A stretch of DNA of 14,692 bases from Sphingobacteriales bacterium (GTDB taxonomy: Bacteria; Bacteroidota; Bacteroidia; Sphingobacteriales; Sphingobacteriaceae). Numbering within the stretch: position 1 is the stretch's first letter; every line of letters begins with the position of its first letter. The position numbers and the translations under genes are program-made. This document shows, piece by piece, positions 7,815 to 14,692 of this stretch. The stretch lies in NCBI GenBank assembly GCA_020058405.1, contig JAGVEE010000265.1, positions 1 to 14,692 on the forward strand, read 5' to 3'. Below the pieces are notes generated by a model. It worked only from the letters and a program-made list of their open reading frames with translations. It ran no database searches and was not told where the DNA came from.

Positions 7815-8855
7815 TTATTTTTGTAAGTAGGCTTCGATTAGGCGGGGCAATGCAAAAAAGCTTATTTCGTCATCCTTAATATATAGGTATTTATCGCGAT
7901 TTTGATACTGAAAACGCGGGTCGGAAATTTCGAAAAATCTTGCAAAAATATCTTGGTGACTTAAAACGTGTTTAATTTTTTCGGATATTTTTAATACTTC
8001 CATATTCTCCGACAATAATTTCGACTCGATGGCCAGTTCTAAAACCTCCATTTCCGGCATTTCTTTTTCGGTTTCGAGGAGAGGGAACTCGTACATCTCT
8101 TGCCAAATATCTTTTTCGGTTCTTTTTCTCAGCACATGAGCCCCTTCATTTTTCAAAATAAAATAATTAAAGAAGCGCGTTCTTCTTTTTAATTTTTTGT
8201 CTTTTATGGGCAATTCAGATACTTTATTATTTGCAAGTGCCCAGCAGCTTAATTGAAATGGACATTTATTACAATTTGGGCTTTGAGGCTTACATTGTAA
8301 TGCTCCAAACTCCATAATTGCTTGATTAAATACATCGGGATTTTTTTGGTCGATAAGTTCAGAAGCGATGGCTATAAATTCTTTTTTCGCTTTTGGCGAA
8401 TTAATAGGGGTGTGTATACCAAAATACCTAGAGAGGAACCGAAACACATTCCCATCGAGCACAGGGCTGGCCTCTTTAAACGCAAAAGATGCAATGGCAG
8501 CAGCAGTGTACTCTCCTACTCCTTTTAGCTTGAGAAGCTCTGCATAGCTATTAGGGAAGAATCCATTGTAATTATTGTGCACTTGTTTCGCAGCGAAATG
8601 TAAATTGCGAGCACGGCTATAATAGCCCAAGCCTTGCCAAGAGCGCATTACTTCATCCGTAGATGCCATTGCCAAAGCACTCACATCAGGATATTTTAAA
8701 ATAAAATGTTCGTAATACGGGCGACCTTGCTCAACACGGGTTTGCTGTAAAATAATTTCCGACAACCAAATAAAATATGGGTCGGTAGTATTTCTCCAAG
8801 GCAAATCTCTTTTATGTTGATGGTACCATGAAATAAGTGTATTACTAATATACAT
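7815..8855 (-). CDS. mutY: Adenine DNA glycosylase MutY
   Basis: A 346-residue base-excision repair enzyme that removes adenine mispaired with 8-oxoguanine. The catalytic glutamate is E33 (SEIILQQTRV), the helix-hairpin-helix is at about 109-121 (LKGVGEYTAAAIA), and the catalytic aspartate is D134 (VLDGNV). The [4Fe-4S] cluster ligands are C188, C195, C198 and C204 in the normal C-x6-C-x2-C-x5-C spacing. The C-terminal NUDIX-like domain (about 225-346) reads the 8-oxoguanine and carries the HVLSHQDIFARFF stretch. All key residues are present, so it should be active. It heads the minus-strand run and is divergent from the HU gene across a 207-bp intergenic region. Confidence 0.96.
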   Translation of the reverse strand: MYISNTLISWYHQHKRDLPWRNTTDPYFIWLSEIILQQTRVEQGRPYYEHFILKYPDVSALAMASTDEVMRSWQGLGYYSRARNLHFAAKQVHNNYNGFFPNSYAELLKLKGVGEYTAAAIASFAFKEASPVLDGNVFRFLSRYFGIHTPINSPKAKKEFIAIASELIDQKNPDVFNQAIMEFGALQCKPQSPNCNKCPFQLSCWALANNKVSELPIKDKKLKRRTRFFNYFILKNEGAHVLRKRTEKDIWQEMYEFPLLETEKEMPEMEVLELAIESKLLSENMEVLKISEKIKHVLSHQDIFARFFEISDPRFQYQNRDKYLYIKDDEISFFALPRLIEAYLQK

Positions 8856-8868
8856 GCCTCAAATATCT

Positions 8869-8876
8869 CAAATTTA
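8869..8876 (-). promoter_or_regulatory. Possible -7 element for the mutY-ssb-gldE-gldD run
   Basis: On the minus strand this reads TAAATTTG, an exact match to the Bacteroidota -7 consensus TAnnTTTG. A TTTG lies about 15 nt upstream, shorter than the usual spacing. The leader before the mutY ATG would be only a few bases. Resemblance only. Confidence 0.3.
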
Positions 8877-9004
8877 TGATGAATTAGCTTTCAAAATAGA
8901 GCAATAAAGCAAGTGTAAGATTTTCAAAGACTTAGTATTTGTCGGTTAAAAATAATAATTGTGTGATTTTTAACATTTTATTTCTGATTATGAATGAAAA
9001 GCCC

Positions 9005-9012
9005 TATAATTG
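9005..9012 (+). promoter_or_regulatory. Possible -7 element for the HU gene
   Basis: TATAATTG, one mismatch from TAnnTTTG, lies about 50 nt before the HU start in the divergent mutY/HU region. No clear TTTG is found at -33. The leader would be AT-rich, as is common for strongly expressed genes in this phylum. Confidence 0.28.
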
Positions 9013-9062
9013 CATCCCCAAAAAAGAGCAATAAATTGTATAATAAATAAATAATAGAAACA

Positions 9063-9371
9063 ATGACTAAGGCTGAAATTATCGCTGAAATCGCAGCGAA
9101 AACAGGAATTGAGAAAGTAGACGTACAAGAAACAGTGGAGTCTTTCTTCAAAGTAATTAAAGGTTCACTTCAAGAAGGTGAAAATGTGTATGTAAGAGGT
9201 TTTGGTTCTTTCATCGTGAAAAAAAGAGCAAAGAAAACTGCTAGAAACATTTCAAAAAACACAGCCATTATTATCCCTGAGCACTTTGTGCCAAGTTTTA
9301 AACCGGCTAAGACGTTTGTTGAGAAAGTTAAAAATTCAAGCAAAAACAAAGCATTAGTAGAAGTAAAATAA
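9063..9371 (+). CDS. HU/IHF-family DNA-binding protein
   Basis: A 102-residue histone-like protein that bends DNA and organises the nucleoid as a dimer. The helical half covers about 1-45 (MTKAEIIAEIAAKTG start); the beta-arm region is about 46-85 with GFGSF and FKPAKTF. At the arm tip, where E. coli HU and IHF have RNP with a DNA-intercalating proline, this protein reads RNI. From memory, RNISKNT is the common form in Bacteroidota HU/IHF-like proteins and is therefore clade-typical, not a defect. A short Lys-rich tail extends the C-terminus. It is divergent from mutY and 3 bp upstream of the TPR gene, so it is probably the first gene of an HU-TPR-ribosomal protein operon. The subunit name (HU versus IHF) cannot be decided. 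Confidence 0.93.
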   Translation: MTKAEIIAEIAAKTGIEKVDVQETVESFFKVIKGSLQEGENVYVRGFGSFIVKKRAKKTARNISKNTAIIIPEHFVPSFKPAKTFVEKVKNSSKNKALVEVK

Positions 9372-9374
9372 TTT

Positions 9375-10220
9375 ATGCGCTCCCTAAGTAAGTTACAATG
9401 GACCTTAATATTCTCGGCAATAGTACTCGTTGTAGTATTATATAACCTTGATATTATTGCTCCAAATACAAGCAAAGGTGGCCAAGCAGAAACTCAGAAT
9501 GCTGAAACTGCAAGTACCTTAAACTTCGAGGAGTTAAAAAGTACTGCTTTAAAAAGTGTTCCAGAGGAAGTGAAGAACAACATCACTTCATTAGAACAAA
9601 AATTAAAAGAAGCATCGGCTGATCAGGAAAAAGAAAGCCGTTTAGCATTAGCCGATGCTTATTTTGCTTACAAACAATTTGCAGTAGCAGGATTTTACTT
9701 TTTAGAGCAAAGTGAAAAAGAAGCTAACAATGCAGATTTGTATGTAAAAGCTGGAGATGCATTTAGAGATGCCTACAGAAATAGCACAGATAGCAACTTA
9801 ACTCCATTATTAATGGAAAAAGCTAGAACGAGTTATGAAAAGGCAATGAAAATTGCCCCAGCAAACTTAGATGCTAAAACAGGTGTGGCAACATGCTTAG
9901 TAGAAGGCTCTGAAAACCCAATGCAGGGAATAACTTTATTACGTGAAGTAGTACAGGCAGACCCTGAAAATGTGAATGCGAATTTGAACCTCGGTTTGTT
10001 TTCAATGAAATCCGGACAATTTGATAAAGCTATTAGCAGATTTGAAACGGTTGTAAAGAAAAAGCCAAGTGCCGAAAATTATGCTTTACTTGCAGAAGCT
10101 TTTGAACAAAGCGGCGACAAGAAAAGTGCAATAAGCGCATTGACAAAAGCAAAAGAGTATGTTATTGATCCTCAGATTGTAAACGGGATTGATGATTATA
10201 TAAAAACATTAGAAAAATAA
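9375..10220 (+). CDS. Membrane-anchored tetratricopeptide repeat protein
   Basis: A 281-residue protein with an N-terminal membrane anchor at about residues 9-28 and the rest probably outside the cytoplasm. A low-complexity Gln/Ala/Glu linker follows. From about residue 85 onward are TPR-like helical pairs; the clearest are ADAYFAYKQFAVAGFYFLEQ, ARTSYEKAMKIAPANLDAKT and NLGLFSMKSGQFDKAISRFE, with the usual Ala/Gly/Tyr pattern. TPR proteins hold other proteins together; the partner is not visible. It begins 3 bp after the HU stop, so translation is likely coupled, and it is followed after 25 bp by the small basic protein gene. In many Bacteroidota a TPR gene lies between HU and rng, so its position is probably conserved, but its function is unknown. 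Confidence 0.85.
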   Translation: MRSLSKLQWTLIFSAIVLVVVLYNLDIIAPNTSKGGQAETQNAETASTLNFEELKSTALKSVPEEVKNNITSLEQKLKEASADQEKESRLALADAYFAYKQFAVAGFYFLEQSEKEANNADLYVKAGDAFRDAYRNSTDSNLTPLLMEKARTSYEKAMKIAPANLDAKTGVATCLVEGSENPMQGITLLREVVQADPENVNANLNLGLFSMKSGQFDKAISRFETVVKKKPSAENYALLAEAFEQSGDKKSAISALTKAKEYVIDPQIVNGIDDYIKTLEK

Positions 10221-10245
10221 TTGTATCACTTTAAACATTGAACTT

Positions 10246-10335
10246 ATGCCAAGCGGTAAGAAAAGAAAAAGACATAAGATGGCTACTCACAAACGTAAAA
10301 AGCGTTTGAGAAAAAACAGACATAAAAAGAAATAA
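10246..10335 (+). CDS. Tiny AURKAIP1/COX24-domain ribosomal-type protein
   Basis: A 29-codon gene. The product starts MPSGKKRKRHKMATHKRKKR, is almost entirely Lys, Arg and His, and has no acidic residue. The HKMATHKRKKRLRKNRHKK core matches the AURKAIP1/COX24 (DUF1713) family. Family members are the mitochondrial small-subunit protein mS38 and the mycobacterial bS22, which lie in the decoding-region RNA of the small ribosomal subunit. By analogy this should be a small-subunit rRNA-binding protein. It stands 25 bp after the TPR gene and before RNase G, which processes rRNA, so the setting fits ribosome assembly. The ATG follows an A/T-rich leader with no SD. Real despite its length, because every codon fits the family pattern. 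Confidence 0.85.
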   Translation: MPSGKKRKRHKMATHKRKKRLRKNRHKKK

Positions 10336-10363
10336 GCTTTAAACAAAGCTGTACAATCTTTTA

Positions 10364-10396
10364 TCATGCACGAGCGCTTAGCGTTTTCGTGCATGA
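10364..10396 (+). terminator. Hairpin between the small basic protein gene and rng
   Basis: A perfect 10-bp stem (10364-10373 with 10387-10396, TCATGCACGA and its complement) holds a 13-nt loop in which CGC and GCG can pair further. T-rich sequence (TTATTTATTTT) follows but without a pure T run. It is a probable terminator of the HU-TPR-small protein transcript, or a processing site in the rng leader. Confidence 0.55.
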
Positions 10397-10476
10397 CTTA
10401 TTTATTTTCATTCATAGAAAATAGCTGTTCATTATTCTGTATGGCAGGGTGATTTGTGTGAAAAAAGAAATTTAAA

Positions 10477-12030
10477 TTGAACAAAGAACTTGTTATTAAT
10501 GCCACGCCTACTGGTGTAGTGCTAGCATTGATGCAGGACAAGCAATTGATTGAATTACACCACGAAAAAGTTAATAATAACTTTTCTGTGGGCGACATTT
10601 ATCTTGGGCGTATTAAAAAAATAATGCCCGGCTTGAACGCTGCATTTGTAGATGTAGGATATGAAAAAGATGCATTTCTACATTACCTCGACCTTGGTTC
10701 GCAGGTACAATCCCTCTTGAAGTATGCCAAACGCGTACGTACTGCTCCTAAAAACGAAGTGATTAAATTAGAAAACTTCAAATTAGAGCAAGACATTAAT
10801 AAGAGCGGAAAAATTTCTGAGGTGCTCGGAAAAAATTTAATTATTCCAGTTCAAATTGCGAAAGAACCCATATCTTCTAAAGGACCACGATTAAGTTCGG
10901 AGATATCAATGGCAGGCCGTTATGTGGTATTAGTACCATTTTCGGATGTTATATCTGTATCAAAAAAAATAAAAACATCTGCCGAACGCAACCGATTAAA
11001 GAAAATAATTGAAAGTGTAAAGCCAAAGAATTTCGGAGTAATCATACGCACCGTTTCAGAAGGCAAAGGTGTTTCCGAATTGCATAATGACTTAAATGAG
11101 TTAGTAGCTCGTTGGGAAAGTTTTAGTGCAAAATTAGTCACTACCGAACCTGGGAAGCGTATACTTGGAGAGATGGATAAAACCGCAACGGTATTAAGAG
11201 ACATGCTTAATGCATCTTTCAATAATATACATGTTGACAGTCCGGAGATTTACGAAGATATTAAACAATACATTCATCAAATTGCCCCAGAACAAGAGAA
11301 AATTGTAAAGCTTTACAAAGGCAGAGAACAAATTTTCGAGCACTTTGGAGTAGAGCGTCAGATAAAAGGCTTATTCGGAAAAACAGTAAACATACACGGT
11401 GGAGCTTATTTAATTATTGAGCATACCGAAGCATTACATGTAATTGATGTTAACTCTGGAAACAGAAGTTCTACAGAAATTAATCAAGAAGAAAATGCAT
11501 TGCAAGTAAACATGGAGGCAGCAAAAGAAATTGCTCGCCAATTACGTTTGCGAGACATGGGTGGAATTATTGTGATTGATTTTATTGATATGCACAAAGC
11601 ATCGAACAAGAAAATTTTGTTCGATCATTTAAAAGAAGTTATGCTCGAAGACCGAGCAAAACATACTATTTTACCACCAAGCAGATTCGGCTTAGTTCAA
11701 ATTACTCGTCAACGTGTTCGTCCGGAAATGAACATTGTTACTGTTGAGAAATGCCCTAGTTGTGGAGGTACAGGCGAAATTCGTGCAAGTATTATTTTAT
11801 TAGACGATATCGAAAATAATTTAAACTATGTATTAAATGAGCAAAATGAAAAAGGAATTACCTTAACGGTACATCCATTTATTGAAGCTTATTTGAAAAA
11901 AGGATTTATCTCTCAACAGCTGAAATGGTATTTCAAATACAAGAAATGGATCAGTGTAAAAGCAGATAATAACTATCAGTATTTACAATACAAGTTGTTC
12001 AATTCGAAGTTAGAAGAGATCGTACTTTAA
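10477..12030 (+). CDS. rng: Ribonuclease G (Rne/Rng family)
   Basis: A 517-residue endoribonuclease that trims rRNA precursors and cuts mRNA at 5'-monophosphate ends. It starts with TTG: an in-frame TGA at 10459 leaves no ATG upstream, and the MNKELVINA start matches the family. The S1 domain is at about 36-125 (GDIYLGRIKKIMPGLNAAFVDVG), with an inserted basic stretch common in Bacteroidota. The catalytic DNase I-like domain carries the magnesium aspartates D324 (VIDVNSG) and D368 (VIDFIDM). The zinc-link is C426-P-S-C429. The long C-terminal scaffold of RNase E is missing, which fits RNase G. The UUG start and A-rich leader may keep its level low; RNase E/G proteins are often autoregulated, but no leader structure beyond the upstream hairpin is clear. 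Confidence 0.95.
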   Translation: MNKELVINATPTGVVLALMQDKQLIELHHEKVNNNFSVGDIYLGRIKKIMPGLNAAFVDVGYEKDAFLHYLDLGSQVQSLLKYAKRVRTAPKNEVIKLENFKLEQDINKSGKISEVLGKNLIIPVQIAKEPISSKGPRLSSEISMAGRYVVLVPFSDVISVSKKIKTSAERNRLKKIIESVKPKNFGVIIRTVSEGKGVSELHNDLNELVARWESFSAKLVTTEPGKRILGEMDKTATVLRDMLNASFNNIHVDSPEIYEDIKQYIHQIAPEQEKIVKLYKGREQIFEHFGVERQIKGLFGKTVNIHGGAYLIIEHTEALHVIDVNSGNRSSTEINQEENALQVNMEAAKEIARQLRLRDMGGIIVIDFIDMHKASNKKILFDHLKEVMLEDRAKHTILPPSRFGLVQITRQRVRPEMNIVTVEKCPSCGGTGEIRASIILLDDIENNLNYVLNEQNEKGITLTVHPFIEAYLKKGFISQQLKWYFKYKKWISVKADNNYQYLQYKLFNSKLEEIVL

Positions 12031-12067
12031 TTAGCTAATTAGCTAATTGACTAATTAGCTAATTATA
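12028..12067. repeat. Period-8 tandem repeat with hairpin after rng
   Basis: Five octamers: TAATTAGC at 12028, 12036 and 12052, with variants TAATTGAC at 12044 and TAATTATA at 12060. The first unit begins on the TAA stop of rng. 12036-12048 pairs perfectly with 12053-12065 (13 bp, loop GACT), followed by an AT-rich run, so it could end the rng transcript. The phase, unit length, TA start and link to a stop codon are the same as in the repeat at 5366-5429. Confidence 0.85.
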
Positions 12068-12080
12068 TCTATATTGAGTT

Positions 12081-13430
12081 ATGAAAAAACTGTTAATCTT
12101 TCTATTGCTTCCTGCTTTGGGCTATAGTCAATTAAACGACTCTAGCACCATCAGTAATATTTACAAAACTGCTTTAACAAAAAGCGATTGTTATGAAACC
12201 TTGCGATACTTATGCAAGAGCATTGGCCCGCGATTAAGTGGTTCTGAGAATGCCGACAAATCCGTTATCTATTTAGAAGAGAAAATGAAATCATACGGTT
12301 TTGATCGTGTGTATTTACAAGAAGTAAAAGTACCGGTATGGCGTAGGTTAGATGATGCAAAAGCAGAAATTTCTACTACTAAACAAGCCGTAAATATTTG
12401 CGCATTGGGCGGCTCCGTTGCAACATCCGCAAAAGGAATAAAAGCGGAAGTTATAGAAGTACAAAACTTTGATGAACTAGATAAACTTGGCGAGCAAAAA
12501 ATAAAAGGCAAAATTGTATTCTACAATCGCCCAATGGAAGCTACGCATATAGAAACATTTCATGCTTACGGTGGGGCAGTAAACCAAAGAGGCAGTGGTG
12601 CCGCAAAGGCAGCAAAATATGGGGCTGTAGCTTGTATTGTTCGTTCCATGAATTTAAGAATCGACGAGTTTCCGCATACAGGAGCGATGCGATATGATCA
12701 TAATTATCCGAGAATTCCTGCTGCAGCAATTTCTACCAGAGATGCAGAATTGTTAAGTGCGAGTATTAAAAAACAAAGCACTACATTTTTCATGAAATTT
12801 AATTGTGATACATTACCTGATAAAATTTCATACAATGTTATTGGTGAAATAAAAGGAAGTGTATACCCAGAAAAAATTATTACAGTTGGAGGTCATTTAG
12901 ATTCTTGGGATTTAGGTGAAGGCGCGCATGATGATGGTGCGGGTTGCGTACAGTCTTTAGAAGTACTCCATTTATTTAAAACTTTAGGCATCCGCCCTAA
13001 ACATACCATTAGAGCGGTAATGTTTATGAATGAAGAAAATGGGTTACGCGGTGGTTATAAATATGCGGAAGAAGCGAAACGATTAAAAGAACAACACCTT
13101 GCAGCCATAGAAACCGATGCTGGAGGATTTACTCCTAGAGGATTTAGTATTGATGCGCCTGCTAATGTGATTTCAAAAATAAAATCTTGGGAGTATTTAT
13201 TAAAACCTTACGGATTGCATGATATTGCAAAAGGCGGAAGTGGTGCAGATATAGGGCCTTTAAAGGCACCGGGTATTTCATTAATAGGCTACCGCCCAGA
13301 TTCGCAACGATATTTTGATGTGCACCATGCATCAACAGATGTTTTTGAAGCAGTAAATAAAAGAGAATTAGAATTAGGCGCTGCATCTATTGCGGCTTTA
13401 GTATATTTGATTGATCAATACGGATTATAA
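12081..13430 (+). CDS. Secreted M28-family zinc metallopeptidase
   Basis: A 449-residue exported aminopeptidase- or carboxypeptidase Q-like enzyme with a signal peptide ending near GYS16 before Q17. A PA-like insert lies at about 110-230. The M28 catalytic domain supplies the two-zinc site: H272 and D274 (GGHLDSW), D284 (HDDGAG), catalytic E318 and ligand E319 (NEENG), D346 (ETDAGG) and the HH pair at 415-416 (HHASTD). The set is complete, so it should be active on short peptides or dipeptides outside the cytoplasm. The gene starts 50 bp after rng, across the octamer repeat, and ends 10 bp before the M20 hydrolase, with which it forms a likely operon: the exported enzyme would liberate small products that the second enzyme uses. 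The exact substrate is not known. Confidence 0.92.
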   Translation: MKKLLIFLLLPALGYSQLNDSSTISNIYKTALTKSDCYETLRYLCKSIGPRLSGSENADKSVIYLEEKMKSYGFDRVYLQEVKVPVWRRLDDAKAEISTTKQAVNICALGGSVATSAKGIKAEVIEVQNFDELDKLGEQKIKGKIVFYNRPMEATHIETFHAYGGAVNQRGSGAAKAAKYGAVACIVRSMNLRIDEFPHTGAMRYDHNYPRIPAAAISTRDAELLSASIKKQSTTFFMKFNCDTLPDKISYNVIGEIKGSVYPEKIITVGGHLDSWDLGEGAHDDGAGCVQSLEVLHLFKTLGIRPKHTIRAVMFMNEENGLRGGYKYAEEAKRLKEQHLAAIETDAGGFTPRGFSIDAPANVISKIKSWEYLLKPYGLHDIAKGGSGADIGPLKAPGISLIGYRPDSQRYFDVHHASTDVFEAVNKRELELGAASIAALVYLIDQYGL

Positions 13431-13440
13431 AAAATCGTTT

Positions 13441-14622
13441 ATGTTAGAAAAAATCAAATCGCTTTCTGAAAAATATTTTCCAGAAACTCAAGCATATCGT
13501 CATCATATACATTCAAATCCTGAATTGTCATTTCAAGAGTTTGAAACATCTGCATATATTCAAGCTCAATTGAAAGCAATGAATATTCCGTTTGAAGTAA
13601 AAGCAGAAACCGGAATTGTTGCACACGTGCTTGGAAAAAATCCGTCGAAAAAAGTAGTAGCCTTGCGTGCTGATATAGATGCATTACCTATACAAGAAAC
13701 GAACGAAGTTTCATACAAATCTAAAAACGCTGGCATAATGCATGCCTGTGGACACGATGTACATACATCTTCATTATTAACTGCGCTTAAAATTTTGAGT
13801 GATACAAAAGAAGAATGGGAAGGAAGTGTTAAAGCAATTTTTCAACCAGCTGAAGAAAAATTGCCAGGTGGAGCTAGCATTATGATTAAAGAAGGTGCTC
13901 TCGAAAATCCAAAAGCAGAATCAATAATTGGTCAACATGTAATGCCACTTATAGAAACCGGTAAAGTAGGTTTTCGCTCTGGAAAATACATGGCAAGTAC
14001 AGATGAGTTATACATTAAAGTAATTGGAAAAGGAGGGCACGGAGCAATGCCGCAGTTCAACATTGATCCGGTATTAATTGCCTCGCACATGATTGTTGCT
14101 TTGCAGCAAGTGGTGAGCAGAAATGCAGATCCAAAAACACCTTCTGTATTATCATTCGGCAAAGTAATTGCAAACGGTGCAACTAATGTTATTCCAAACG
14201 AAGTGTACATTGAAGGAACCTTCCGCACACTCGACGAAGCTTGGCGTGCAAAAGCACATGAACATATTCGAACCATAGCAACGGGTTTAGTGGAAAGTAT
14301 GGGTGGAAAATTAGAACTAGAAATTAGAAAAGGATATCCATTTTTAATTAACGATGAACATGTAACTGCAAAAGCAAAAGCCGCTGCTGAAAATTATTTA
14401 GGCAAGGAAAACGTATTAGATTTAGACATTTGGATGGCCGCAGAAGACTTCGCTTATTATTCGCAAATAATGCCAGCAAGTTTTTACAGACTTGGAACTG
14501 GTAATAAAGCAAAAGGAATAACAGCATCGGTACATACACCTAACTTCAACATCGACGAAGAATCGTTGAAAATTGCCCCAGGTTTAATGGCTTGGATTGC
14601 GATTAAAGAGCTAGAAAACTAG
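13441..14622 (+). CDS. M20-family amidohydrolase (N-acyl amino acid hydrolase type)
   Basis: A 393-residue metal-dependent hydrolase of the M20D group (hippurate hydrolase, N-acyl-L-amino acid amidohydrolase, IAA-amino acid hydrolase). No signal peptide is seen, so it is cytoplasmic. The metal site reads C103-G-H105-D106-V-H108 (ACGHDVH), E138-E139 (PAEE) and H166 (GQHVMP), with H365 (HTPNF) at the end; C103 is typical of this group. The dimerisation lid begins near GGHGAMPQ (about 197-204). I chose ATG 13441 over the TTG at 13411, which would overlap the M28 gene and add ten residues of no family character. It is co-directional with the M28 gene, 10 bp downstream. It would split N-acyl amino acids or small peptide conjugates after uptake; the specific substrate is unresolved. 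Confidence 0.93.
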   Translation: MLEKIKSLSEKYFPETQAYRHHIHSNPELSFQEFETSAYIQAQLKAMNIPFEVKAETGIVAHVLGKNPSKKVVALRADIDALPIQETNEVSYKSKNAGIMHACGHDVHTSSLLTALKILSDTKEEWEGSVKAIFQPAEEKLPGGASIMIKEGALENPKAESIIGQHVMPLIETGKVGFRSGKYMASTDELYIKVIGKGGHGAMPQFNIDPVLIASHMIVALQQVVSRNADPKTPSVLSFGKVIANGATNVIPNEVYIEGTFRTLDEAWRAKAHEHIRTIATGLVESMGGKLELEIRKGYPFLINDEHVTAKAKAAAENYLGKENVLDLDIWMAAEDFAYYSQIMPASFYRLGTGNKAKGITASVHTPNFNIDEESLKIAPGLMAWIAIKELEN

Positions 14623-14624
14623 GT

Positions 14625-14640
14625 AAAAAAATATTTTTTT
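14625..14640. repeat. A7-TA-T7 palindrome after the M20 gene
   Basis: Sixteen bases that read the same on both strands: seven A, TA, seven T, beginning 3 bp after the stop codon. It is too weak for a classical GC stem but may act as a T-tract of a terminator or as a bent DNA site before the larger palindrome. Confidence 0.6.
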
Positions 14641-14652
14641 TGGCCCGTTTTT

Positions 14653-14692
14653 GGTGGCACGACTTAAGTGGTGGCACCACTTAAGTCGTGCC
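14653..14692. repeat. 17-nt direct repeat forming a 37-nt palindrome at the window edge
   Basis: Two copies of a 17-nt unit (GGTGGCACnACTTAAGT, with G then C at n) lie at 14653-14669 and 14670-14686. In inverted sense 14656-14673 and 14675-14692 are perfect 18-base complements around a single G. Each unit contains the 8-base palindrome ACTTAAGT. It is far richer in G+C than the surroundings. It is cut by the window end, so the full extent and any further copies are unknown. It may be a terminator, an intergenic repeat or part of a longer tandem array. Confidence 0.75.

Noticed and set aside
9170..9475. Antisense 101-codon frame across HU and TPR genes
   Set aside because: It lies opposite two well-supported genes, crosses their junction, and its product resembles no protein family.
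10336..10476. Riboswitch or small RNA upstream of rng
   Set aside because: Only one hairpin is visible, and no known aptamer core can be recognised.
13411..13440. TTG start of the M20 hydrolase overlapping the M28 gene
   Set aside because: The ten added residues have no family character, and the ATG at 13441 follows the M28 stop by 10 bp, as normal for an operon.
13932..14276. Antisense 114-codon frame inside the M20 gene
   Set aside because: The M20 metal-site residues and family pattern are complete on the plus strand; the antisense product is Cys/Ser-rich without domain features, typical of a shadow frame.

Overview
The window comes from a low-GC member of the Bacteroidota. Four things point there: a type IX secretion (T9SS) C-terminal sorting domain, the gliding-motility genes gldE and gldD, the gene order mutY-ssb-gldE-gldD next to HU and rng, and translation starts preceded by A-rich leaders instead of Shine-Dalgarno sequences. 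The order or genus cannot be fixed from this sequence. There are 13 supported protein genes, including one 29-codon gene. I see no rRNA, tRNA, CRISPR array, transposase or phage gene.

Left block (about 1-5368, plus strand). A large T9SS-secreted Omp28-type protein is closed by a strong terminator. A tight three-gene operon follows: a periplasmic TlpA-like thioredoxin, a DUF6029-like outer-membrane beta-barrel, and an Omp28-type lipoprotein. All four are exported and carry conspicuous cysteine pairs (CQWC, CKPC, CVGGVC, CGNCPC plus CNTC). The two Omp28 proteins are homologous to each other. This looks like a cell-envelope thiol-disulfide module and is the part of the window closest to an undescribed system.

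Middle block (5425-8855, minus strand). mutY, ssb, gldE and gldD form a co-directional run: DNA repair glycosylase, single-strand binding protein, CBS-domain membrane protein and gliding lipoprotein. gldE and gldD overlap by 8 bp. The run converges on the Omp28 operon, and the gap between them is filled by a period-8 repeat.

Right block (9063-14622, plus strand). Divergent from mutY come HU/IHF, a membrane-anchored TPR protein, a tiny basic ribosomal-type (AURKAIP1/COX24-domain) protein, a hairpin, and RNase G with a TTG start. After a second period-8 repeat come an M28 metallopeptidase and an M20 amidohydrolase, probably one operon for peptide or amino-acid-conjugate degradation. The window ends in a 37-nt near-perfect palindrome built on a 17-nt direct repeat.

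Between genes, the most unusual structures are the two period-8 repeats. Each starts exactly on the stop codon of the upstream gene, and each folds into a 13-bp stem.
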